Part shown: positions 34,976 through 44,276 of the stretch, one piece after another
Layout: each line of letters opens with the position of its first letter
How positions within the stretch are numbered: position 1 is the first letter of the stretch
NCBI GenBank assembly: GCA_003290165.1
Contig: QNQO01000601.1
Location: forward strand, 496,001 to 560,000
Length of the DNA stretch: 64,000 nucleotides
Direction: 5' to 3'
DNA from: Berberis thunbergii
Lineage: Eukaryota; Streptophyta; Magnoliopsida; Ranunculales; Berberidaceae
The notes under the pieces: model-generated
Told to the model about the DNA's origin: nothing
Seen by the model: the letters and a program-made list of their open reading frames with translations, nothing else
Databases searched by the model: none
Position numbers and translations under genes: made by a program

Positions 34976-35877
34976 CTTCTCACAAAGCAGCAGCAGGAAG
35001 TCAGCAAGACAACAATCGTGTCAACTGAGCAGCAGCAACGACCAACAAGGCAACAACCAACCTTTATTCATCAAGTTTTATCACGCAGCTGCACCAAACG
35101 TACCATCGAAACCCAAATTAGTGTTTATCAATACTGTTTTTGGAAATTCCATCCATCCGTCAAATGATATGGAGATCTGTAACAGATCTTGATTTGATTT
35201 AAAATTGATTTGAAGCTAACTCATCTGCCTCGTTACGCAATGACTCGTATGAGTCATACAGTTGACTCGATCACATTATTAACACCTACTGATGCATTCG
35301 CCCTAGTACATTTTTTTTTGCCCATCGCCTCGATGCGCATCAACCGCATTGAAAAACACCTTTTAAAATAGTGGTAATGTAATATACATTGTTTCTTTTT
35401 CTTCTTTTCCCATTATCATATAGCATAGCTCAATCATTTCAAAACCTGTAAACCAAAGGAAAAGGAAATATATATAATAATAATTGGGTCAGACTATTGA
35501 TCCTCAGATCAGTTTCTTCTTATTGTTCCCACTGATTTCTGCATATCACAGATATTGTAAACTCTCTATGAGGAACTGAGAATTCATATTAAACAGAAAA
35601 ATAAAAACACATGCATGCAGTCAACTCTGCTAACTTTCTCATACTAGAACAAAGCAATGCCAAATTCCAGTTATGTAATAGAGACTACAAATCCTCACTC
35701 CACTATTCGTGCATTGAGGCTGCTCTGAGAATTTCAGATATAGTTGCATAAACAAAAAACAAAAGATCATTTTGTCACAAGCAAGATCAACAGAATGACA
35801 GCAATGTAGCCGCAAGAAAGACCCTGTAAAAAATCATACCGATGGAGATCCTCCTCAAAGATGTATGATTCAGATGA
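34976..35877. other. Region between hAT elements, no gene seen
   Basis: The first part (34976-35190) has several overlapping plus-strand frames rich in Q and S from CAG/CAA triplets, none of a known family. The rest is AT-rich, includes the right terminus of the outer element at 35373, and is otherwise without recognisable features. Confidence 0.4.
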
Positions 35878-35885
35878 TTCATAAG

Positions 35886-36848
35886 CTAAGATGCATGGAC
35901 TCGGATAAGCGTATCGTATCGTATACGATACGGCGACTCGGCAATTTTCAAAAAATTAGGACTCGGGGACTCGGCGACACATCAAACCTTATTTTTATTT
36001 TTATATTTTATTAAAAAACTATTAACATAATGTCATAACTCATAAACAATAATTAATAATCTAAATATATAAAACATCTAAATGCAATGAGCTTAATTAA
36101 TGAAATTATTTGTATGAATGAAAAGTTTGGGTACATAAGTCAAAATTAGGGTAATGGATTCTAATATGGGTCGGGCCTAACTTGGACCCTACCCAACACA
36201 TCAATGTTATCCATATAGATAGCAATGGAAGTCAATCCATAAGAACAACATATCCTGACCAATATCTCATAAATGATAATACAGAAATGGGTGGCGCAGA
36301 GGTTGAAGAAACAACGATCTCCCCCCCAGTCGATCTCCCTGCTCGATCTCCCCTCCCTGATCGATCTCCCTGCTCGGTCTTTCCCAGTCGATCGATCTCT
36401 CCCTGCTCTGATCAATCGATGGATCTCCCTGCTCTGATCGATCGATGGATCTCCCTGCTTTGATCAATCTCTCCCTGCTCGATCGATGGATCTCCCAACT
36501 CTGATTGATCTCCCTACTCTGATCGATCGATGGATCTCTCTGCTCTGATCGATGGATCTCCCTGCTCTGATCGATGGATCTCTGTGCTCGATCTTTGGAT
36601 CTCTCTGTGCTCGATCTCTGGGTAGATTTCAGCCGTCCGATTTTATCAAGATCTGAAGAAAAATAATTTATTAGCAATCGTATCCTGACCGTGTCCAGAC
36701 CGTATCCAGACCGGGTCAACCCGTATCCTGACCTAGTCACATTGACAGCGTGTCGGATACGTATCGAACGCGAATCGTACGCGTATCCGTATCCGACACG
36801 CGTATTACTAGGATTCGGAGGGTTTCACCGAGAATCCGTGCTTCCTAG
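35886..36848. mobile_element. Non-autonomous hAT element F, TSD TTCATAAG
   Basis: Ends CTAAGATGCATGGACTCGG and CCGTGCTTCCTAG (revcomp CTAGGAAGCACGG), flanked by a perfect 8-bp duplication, TTCATAAG (35878-35885 and 36849-36856). Subterminal regions carry CGTATC/GATACG repeats that are partly palindromic. Its 963 bp include the GATCGATC minisatellite. It encodes no transposase. Confidence 0.85.
36318..36625. repeat. Minisatellite on GATCGATGGATCTCCCTGCTCT
   Basis: About 15 imperfect tandem units of roughly 20 bp built on GATCGAT and CTCCCTGCTCT. All frames across it stay partly open, so the 157-residue minus-strand frame here is a by-product. Confidence 0.85.
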
Positions 36849-36856
36849 TTCATAAG

Positions 36857-37203
36857 TTATTATAAAATGAATTTCCAAGACTTCAGCACATGATATACAA
36901 CCATAATTTGCTCCAATTCTTATCCATTCCTTGGAAAATTTTGCAGTAGCCCAAATCAGCTAGTATACAGTACAATTATTTTGGTTAATCACCATAAACC
37001 AGTGACAAACATTTTCAAATATTGTTCGACTTCAGATATTTCAAACTTTCCTCAGGATAGCAAAATCAAAATCTCTATGGATTATGGAGACAAAACAGTA
37101 ATTGGCATAAGATAAACAGTCATTCAGATCCTTTAGCTGTCAAATTTTCTGACAGAATTAATTTATCAATTTCTCTCCAAACGAAGTATGGCTGCTAACT
37201 AAT
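36857..37203. other. Flank downstream of the PPR pseudogene
   Basis: Non-coding sequence between the hAT F duplication and the PPR stop codon. It probably includes the old PPR 3' UTR. Confidence 0.4.
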
Positions 37204-37985
37204 CTATTCAGATATCCTTTCTGACATGCTAGAAGCAATTGAATACTTAATGTTTTCACAGCACGCAATTGTAAATGCAGTGAAAGTTACATGATCATCA
37301 TTTATGTCTTTATCCAGCAATCTATGAAAGAACAGAGATGCAATGTCAACTTCTCCTTCACTAGAGAGCTTTTGTTTAGTGTATTAACTGTTAGAATCCA
37401 AAGCTTCTTATATAATTTTCTAAGATGGCCATGGTAGTGGCAGAGTCGCCCTTCTTGCAATACTCATAAGCCACTGTAAGATGGGTTACCTCACATCACA
37501 TGGGAGGAATCCCTTGTCCATCATGGAATTATAAAGTACACGAGCCTTTTCCAACTTGGACTCCTTGCACAGACCATCAATCAAAGCTCCATAAGTAACA
37601 GAATCAGCTACACAACCATGTTCGGTCATCTGCTTATAGACTTTCAAGGCAGAGGCAGTATTTCCATCTCTACAATAGCCACATATCATGGATGTATAAG
37701 TTTGCTTAGTTGGAACCAACCCACGCCTCAGAGCTTCTTCAAAAATTCTCTCACTGTCTTTCATTCTCCTTTGCCTGCAAAATGCTGCAACTAATGTGGT
37801 GTAAGTATGCATATCAGGCTGGCAGCCAGATTTGACTATTTTACTAAACAATGCCATGGCTCGATTAATATCCAATCGCCTACAATGCCCAGTTATGAGA
37901 ATGGTGCGTGTGAATTGATCAGTAGTCAGTCCCTGTGAAAACCCCACTTCAAGTAGCTCATAGGCCTAATTAACTCTCTCCTTCT

Positions 37986-39496
37986 AATGCACAATGCCAA
38001 CCAGTGTTGCATCCTCTGACCCTAGCAAAATTCAAGAAGCAATGGCAACAAACCATGTCGTTGCACCAGCGAGGATGAGTTGGGCATCAAAGCTTAAGCA
38101 AAGCAAGCATACGGCTCTACAAAACTTAGGTATAAACCTCCAGCTACTGTTGAAGGAAGGAAAATAGTACAAGTGTAAACTGCTGACTTTGCGAATAGGA
38201 TAGAAGAATGTGAAAGGTTGGTTATTGGCAGCTTTGTGGGCAACCGCTTGGCACATGGTTATGTCAAAAAGTGGCTGATAAGGACGTGGAGAATTCGAGA
38301 TTTTGATATGAGCATACACGGAGATAAGAATTTTGTATTCAAATTCAAGAAGGAAGAAGATAGAAGTAAGGTATTGGAAATGGGACCTCTGCATATTGCA
38401 AACAAGTTGTTCATCCTCAGGGCCTGGTCACCTTCTATGGACGAGGATGCCGAGGTGCTTACCTCAATACCTAGTTTTATTCTTTGGGTTACACTGAAGA
38501 AAATTCTTTTATTCCTATGAAATCCATAGGGTATTTAAAGGATTGCTAGTTTTATTGGAGTGTCTATCATGTTTGACAAAGCTACTGAAAAAAGGACAAG
38601 ATTAGCGTATGCGAGGGTGTGTGTGGAGGTGGATGTAAACAACCAATTACCCAAAACATCCATGTGGTTAGAGATAAGAAAAAAAAATAGTTAAAGTTGA
38701 GTATGCATGGATTCCTGTTAAATGCAGTTCTTGTGCAGTTTTTGGCCATACAAAACAGCAGTGTTCAAAAAGCAAAGAAATTAATACTCCAGGCCATATG
38801 GTATGGCAAGCTACGGGTAGGACCCAACCACTAGAAAGACAAAACTTCGATGGTTGGACGATCGCCAAGGGTAGACATACATTCAAGTCAAAGACTCCAC
38901 CCAGTTTAGAGGGGAGTCCAGGGCCTATCACAGGAAAAACATGGAATGTGACCAGTATAGAGGCTGCCAATGTGACAGAGCATAACATAAATGATAACCA
39001 GAGTTATGCCATAACGCCGAGTCCATAACCATTTATTCTTATCAACCCAATGCTTGAGCGTAATGCTAATGCGGAGGCAAGTGAACACACTCCGACTCAG
39101 GACAAAGAGAACACCACAACAGATGAGCAGAGTAGTAACGAGGAACATGAGTAAGATCCTTCTAGTGAAGAGGTTACAAGCGATTTGTTTTCAAAATTTT
39201 GCACTAAAGATTTTAGTCTCTGCCCCCGAAGATCCTCTAGAGCTAAGAAAGCAAACAAAAAGTACAAAGGTTGAATCATTTCCTCCTTAACAAAGGAGAC
39301 ATGGATAAAAACAAGAGGTTTCTTCTTTGCCCGATGCTAGTTGAAGATTTCTATAGGCCTAGTAACCATGTTCACTCTCACTAGGATTCTTTTTCTTGTG
39401 AGAATTTGCTTCTTTTTTATTTATTTTTATTTTGATTTTGTTTCATTTGTATAAAGGTTTTGAGGTCCTTAAAACTCAGCTCGCATTCCAAAAAAA
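37986..39496 (+). mobile_element. LINE-derived insertion with ORF1 only
   Basis: It lies inside the PPR pseudogene. The flanks AACTCTCTCCTTCT (37972-37985) and AACTCTCCCCTTCT (39497-39510) form a 14-bp duplication with one mismatch. The right end is A-rich, as expected for target-primed insertion. The 1.5-kb body has ORF1 (start 38042) but no endonuclease or RT, so it must have been mobilised in trans or be an internal deletion copy. Confidence 0.75.
38042..39280 (+). pseudogene. LINE ORF1: DUF4283 domain and CCHC zinc knuckle
   Basis: Broken plus-strand frames encode a DUF4283-like domain (VIGSFVGNRLAHGYVKKWLI, then KNFVFKFKKEEDRSKVLEMGPLHIANKLFILRAWSPSMD). A CCHC knuckle (CSSCAVFGHTKQQC) near 38715-38770 and a charged C-terminal tail ending in KKANKKYKG follow. 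This is the nucleic-acid-binding ORF1 of plant L1 elements. At least four frame changes disrupt it. Confidence 0.75.
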
Positions 39497-39882
39497 AACT
39501 CTCCCCTTCTTGCTCAGACCATCAAAAAATGGAATTGTATGTACAAATATTTGGTGTAGTGCCTTCCCTTACCTTTTGATCCAACAACTCTTGTGCACGA
39601 ACAAAATTCACTGCTTTACAATGCCCATCAATCAGAGTAGTTATATGTATCCGTGTTAGGAACTAATCCTGCATTCCCTTGCAGTAGTCACTGATCTTTG
39701 CCATATATGTATGCACATTTGGCTTGCAAGCGTCACTTCGGACGAGCTTCAGAAAAAGCCTAATGCCTTCTCTGTCCAACCCGTTCCTCCTAATTCATTC
39801 CCAGTCCAGTTCGAATCGGGACGGAACAGAAATCCACAAATTTGGTCCCAGACCGTTCCGCTTTGTCCAGTTCCTGTAATCA

Positions 39883-40067
39883 TTGTCTGCTTTCAATTTT
39901 CATTGTAAGAAAGTATGGCCTTCTCTGAAACAACTTGCTGCGGAGAGTTTACTGAGGGAACAATCAAAGCTTCAAAAGATATTACAACTTGCTTGTCAAA
40001 TGAAAAAGAACACGATCGAGAATGTGAATCATGTAGTTGTTTTCAAACACAGAAGAAAACAACCACA
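39883..40067 (+). other. Possible host exon interrupted by hAT element G
   Basis: A plus-strand frame reads KKVWPSLKQLAAESLLREQSKLQKILQLACQMKKNTIE up to the insertion site. The same strand resumes after the element at 41045 with basic, S- and K-rich reading to about 41315. No family is recognised and splice signals are unclear. Confidence 0.2.
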
Positions 40068-40075
40068 CCCATCAT

Positions 40076-41036
40076 CATGGGCGGACCTACTAAGGGGCGA
40101 GGGGGGGCAGCTGCCCCCCTCGACTTTTAAAAATATTTTTAGTATATATATTTTAGTCTTAAAAAATCGATTATATAATGTAGAATACAATATGTTAATT
40201 GTTTATGAAAACATTTAAGTATGTCTTTGTTGGTGTAGTGGTTGGAGGTTTATCATTTTTAGCAAAAGACTTGAGTTCGATACTCTTCGAGTGCATTTTT
40301 TATTTTATTTTCAATGCAATTTTATTAGTAATTGCAAACATTAAAAAATGTTTAGTTTAATAAAAATTTATTAACATTAAATAAATGAATTGTTTTTCAC
40401 AAGTAATATTAAACTCCTAACAAAAAAATATTTAAAATTAATATCCAAAATAATAACGATAGAATTCAATGAAAATATATGTCATTAGCCAACTCATATA
40501 AAATTTGAGTCTCATATAAACTATTTTTTCTTTGAAATTGTATTATGATCATATTAGATTCGCAAATTTCAATTTGTTTTTAACCTCACCTAGAACTTAT
40601 CCTAATTATTTTGTGATTCTCAATTCTAGACAACCAGGCTTTATAGTCACTTTTTGGTCAGATTTTAAGTTTTTTTACATTTTTATCCCTTGTATAGATA
40701 ACGTTTGTGATTGTATTTTAAAGAAAATGGGTAAATGTGTAAAAATGCTCTAGCCTGGCCAAAAAATGGCTTTAAAGTCTGGCTGCTTACACAAACTCTT
40801 TTGTGATATTAGTTATATATTCTAGTTATTATGTTTGTTTGCTCTTTGCTAAGGTTAATCAATAGTGACCTTATTTTGGCTTAAAATTGTATTTTTTATA
40901 GTTGAATTTTTTTTATTAGTTACTAGCTTCGGTAAAAAAATAAAATAATTTGTTTTACCATTGATAACTACTATTATCAACTGATAAGTATTTTTCATTT
41001 CGCCCCCCCTCGACTAAAATTCTGGGTCCGCCCCTG
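40076..41036. mobile_element. Non-autonomous hAT element G, TSD CCCATCAT
   Basis: Ends CATGGGCGGACCTACTAAGG and GGGTCCGCCCCTG (revcomp CAGGGGCGGACCC), the common plant hAT terminus. The 8-bp duplication CCCATCAT at 40068-40075 and 41037-41044 is perfect. It has a G-rich/C-rich subterminal fold (GGGGGGGCAGCTGCCCCCC) and no transposase. A small ATTCTAG-type element starts at 40623. Confidence 0.9.
40623..40790. mobile_element. Small ATTCTAG-type element nested in hAT G
   Basis: Starts ATTCTAGACAACCAGGC. ACTTTTTGGTCAGA on the left faces TCTAGCCTGGCCAAAAAATGG on the right, in the same design as 11045-11195. The right border is approximate. Confidence 0.45.
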
Positions 41037-41044
41037 CCCATCAT

Positions 41045-41564
41045 CTTCTCTTCTTCATCTTTATTTTGCAGTAGTAGCATCTTAAGAACCTGCGGAAAAC
41101 AAGAAAAGCCAAACTTTTCTTCATCTTCTCTTAAGAAAACAAGAAAAGGAAAACTTAAGAACCTTGAGTGAACCCCTATCTGAACCATCACGGCGTCACC
41201 AAAAGCTTCGTATACGTGCAACATCAGAACCTACATCAACAACACCAAAATCAAAACCAGATCCCTTCACAAAGAAGAAGAAAAAGAAGCAGCAACAGAA
41301 GAAGGTGAAGTGTTGAATTGTTATCAACATGTTGATAATCTTCAGCTAAGCTAGCTATAATAAAACATCTCCATACTCTCGGCCATGAGAATGACAAAAC
41401 TCAACAAATTGCTTACACTTAAGTTCAAGAATTCAACAAATTGATATCAGAAAATGGCTATGTTATTTGCTAATTTGTTCTCGGGAGAAATTGATGAAGC
41501 TGCTTATGTCGTGGATTTGAAGGTTCTGTGAGAGGAGAGAAATAGAAGACAAGGGGAAAGGGAA
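41045..41564. other. Host DNA between hAT elements G and D
   Basis: A/G-rich sequence with weak coding signal at the left and nothing recognisable beyond 41320. Confidence 0.35.
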
Positions 41565-41804
41565 ATGAAGAGTAGGGGTGGGCACAGGACGGGATGGGAT
41601 GGGACGAGATAGACCCATCCCTATCCCATCCCATTCATACGGGATTGGAATGGAACGGGATGGGATAGATTCCATCCCGACCTCGTCCCATCCCAAGCGG
41701 GTTTGGGACGGGACGGGAACAGCGTGCTCTATTTGTTGATCAAGTTTTTTGATAATCTAATAGATATAAAACTATAAATTATTGCTGGAAACATAATATG
41801 CTGG

Positions 41805-42276
41805 TGTCACGGACTAGTAATCCGTGCGGCACTAGCTATCCAATCCACTAGTAAGCCTATGAGTAGTTACTTTGACGGGCACAAATATTTACTTGAGAAT
41901 GCACAATATCAATCTGTAGACAATGTAACAATGCACAATAGTCAGTAAAAGCTCTCATTCACATTCAATAGGTTACAATGGGGAGGAACGTTCGGAAGGA
42001 CGTTGCTCAAGACTAGTTCGATGCTATCGATCGAAGAAAATACAAGTTTGAAGTTGAAAAGCAATGCAAAGAAAATAATAAAAATGCTAGCGGTACAGTC
42101 TGGCCCGACTATGCAATGGAGGCAACACGTCCTCACAGTCAAGAGCTCAAACCTTCCCCCTATAATATAGATGCTAAGCATTTGGGCACTTTTCAAAAGG
42201 GAACATTGAGTTTTGAGACCATTAGACATTTGAGTTTTGAGACCATTAGGATGGCCTCTGACCTTGAGTCCTGACA
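41805..42276 (-). repeat. 3' LTR of the chromovirus
   Basis: 472 bp, TGTCACGGACTAG to GAGTCCTGACA, identical to 46954-47425 except for one base (ATTTACTT versus ATTAACTT). Confidence 0.95.
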
Positions 42277-42288
42277 CTCTCCCACACT
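42277..42288 (-). other. Polypurine tract of the chromovirus
   Basis: The revcomp is AGTGTGGGAGAG, directly before the LTR start TGTCAGGAC on the minus strand. It overlaps the last codons of the pol frame. Confidence 0.8.
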
Positions 42289-44276
42289 CAATTCGCTGAC
42301 GCCCTCGCAGCGAACTTTTCCAAGTACTCTTCCAGCTTTGAGAGGTATGGCAGTAGATGCTCGACTGGCTCCCAACTGATTTCTGAAGGAGGTTCATCCT
42401 GCCACTTGACCAAATACTCTCTATCCGGGCCTGTGTTGTTGATGAGACGGTCAGCTAAGATTTCTTCCACTTCTCGATCTGGCTTAGTAGGATGTTTAGG
42501 CAAAGCTCGGGTAGAGACATTTCTTGTGGGATCAGCTGCATCGGCATGGTAGGACTTCAAGTTACTTGCATGGAAGACAGGATGGGTGAAGCGGAGCCAA
42601 TGTGGTAACTTGACGCGGTAGGAGACTTTGCCAACTCTCTCAATAATCTGTACCGGTCCCTCATACTTGCGAAACAAATTGTTGTGTGCTCTAGCCGTCC
42701 GTTTATACTTGTTGAACATATCTAACTTCACCAAAACCAAGTCCCCGACTTCAAAAGGATCGATTCGTCGCTTCTTGTCCGCCCATTTCTTCATGTGACG
42801 GGAGGCTTTCTCAAGATAGGCTCGAGCAACTTCAATGTTTTTCTGCCAGGCTTTGACAAATTCAAGAGCTCTGGGGCTGGGTCCTTGGTATCCGGTCAGC
42901 ACGGTATGTGGTGTCAATGGTTGCTGACCGGTGACTAACTGAAAGGGGCTGGAGTGAGTAGCTGAGCTCTTTTGTAAGTTGAAACAGAATTGTGCAACAT
43001 CAAGTAGTCCCACCCAATTTTTCTGGTTTGCACTTACAAAATGGCGAAGATATTCTTCAAGCATAGAGTTAAAGCGCTCAGTCTGTCCGTCGGATTGGGG
43101 ATGTTGGCTTGTTGACATATTAAGTTTGGATCCCAAGAGCTTGAACAACTCCTTCCAGAACTTTCCTGTGAAGCGAGCATCACGGTCGCTAACAATGTTT
43201 TCGGGCAGTCCCCAATACTTAACGACATGCTTGAGAAACAATTGCGCCGTATCTTCGGCTGTGCAAGTCAGTTCGGTTGGCACAAATGTCACATATTTTG
43301 AGAATCGGTCGACAACTACAAGGATACTTCTGAAATCCTCCACTTTCGGTAACCCCGTAATGAAGTCCATAGAAACACTTTCCCAAGGGCGAGTTGGAAC
43401 AGGCAGAGGCTCGAGTAAGCCTACTGGTCGATCTCTTTCAACCTTATCTTGCTGGCAAATAAGGCAGGTTCGAACATAGGCCATTACATCTTCCTGTATC
43501 TGCGGCCAATAGTACCCCCTCTCTAGCAATGCAAGTGTTCGTCTCCAACCTGGATGTCCCGCCCAATGGGTGTCATGGCATTCTCTCAAAAGTTCTTTCC
43601 TCAGACCAGAAGCTCTCGGAACATAGAGGCGATTACCAGTGGTGAGTATTGCTCCATCTTTTATCCAGAACCGTCGAGTTTTGCCCTGCTTGATCAACTC
43701 TGTAATCGCCTTCGCTTGTGGATCGGTTTGTAGACCGACTTTGATCTTCTCCAAGATGGTGTGGCTCGGACCGGTATGGGTTAGCACTGCAAGGTCCGCC
43801 CTTCTACTGAGTGCATCAGCTACATTGTTAGTGCGCCCTGGCTTGTATTCCAATACTAAGTCAAATTCTGCTAATTTTTCCTGCCATCGAGATTGCTTGG
43901 AGGTGAGCATCTTCTGAGTAAGAAAATGGCTTGCCGCAGCATTATCCGTTTTAACAAGAACTTGAGATCCCAAGAGGTAGTGTCTCCACACCCGTAAACA
44001 ATGTACAATGGCTAGCAATTCCTTTTCCTGAGCTGAGTAACGAGACTCTGTATCATTCAACTTTCGACTCTCATATGCTACCGGGTGACCATCTTGAAGT
44101 AAAACTCCCCCTAAGGCATAATCAGATGCATCTGTTTGTACTTCAAAGGGCTTAGTGATGTCTGGCAAGGCCAATACTGGATCTTTCATCACGGCCGATT
44201 TCAAGTCTTGGAATGAAGCTTCACACTGCCTATCCATTCCCATGTTCGGTCGTGCTTCAACAAATTTGTAGGGCAA
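42288..44276 (-). pseudogene. Chromovirus RNase H, integrase and chromodomain (second part of pol)
   Basis: This 662-residue frame starts in the RT-RNase H connection. RNase H has DASDYALGGVLLQDG (about residues 50-64) and KTDNAA. The integrase zinc domain has the HHCC pattern H-x-GHPG and CLICQQDK (about 235-275). The DDE core has SMDFITGLP (about 301), SDRDARFTGKFW (about 360) and TERFNSMLEEYL (about 400). The C-terminal chromodomain (about 600-655, YLVKWQDEPPSEISWEP) directs integration to chromatin marks in related elements. The internal ATG is not a natural start: the frame is cut off from the upstream ORF by small deletions near 44270, although all catalytic residues are present. Confidence 0.9.

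Larger units (their letters stand above)
31717..35373. mobile_element. Probable hAT-like outer element with TTTTAAAA termini
   Basis: The left end CATTGTTTTAAAAAGCGTTT pairs with the revcomp of the right end, CACTATTTTAAAAGGTGTTT. Both sides then have GTTTTTCA and a GAGGCGAT block. Such CAYTGTTTTAAAA ends are common in plant hAT-type elements. The flanks CTCATATA and GTAATGTA match at only 5 of 8 bases, so a TSD is not proven. hAT element E is nested within. No transposase is seen. Confidence 0.4.
37204..39795 (-). pseudogene. Pentatricopeptide repeat (PPR) gene remnant split by a LINE
   Basis: PPR proteins bind RNA in organelles through tandem 35-residue helical pairs. The best part (37486-37947) has P-type motifs at 35-residue spacing: HTYTTLVAAFCRQRRMKDSERIFEEAL, QTYTSMICGYCRDGNTASALKVYKQM and VTYGALIDGLCKESKLEKARVLYNSMM. 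Further repeats follow in broken frames to AYEYCKKGDSATTMAIL and a stop at 37204-37206. Upstream repeats (PNVHTYMAKISDYC; PNICTYNSI) lie at 39505-39795, past the LINE at 37986-39496. A 14-bp target duplication joins the two parts. The N-terminus is missing beyond 39795 and stops and frameshifts are present, so it is not functional. Confidence 0.85.

Noticed and set aside
36267..36740. 157-residue minus-strand frame with RSID-type repeats
   Set aside because: By-product of the GATCGATC minisatellite in hAT element F.
42979..43479. 166-residue plus-strand frame inside the chromovirus
   Set aside because: Antisense shadow of the integrase coding sequence.
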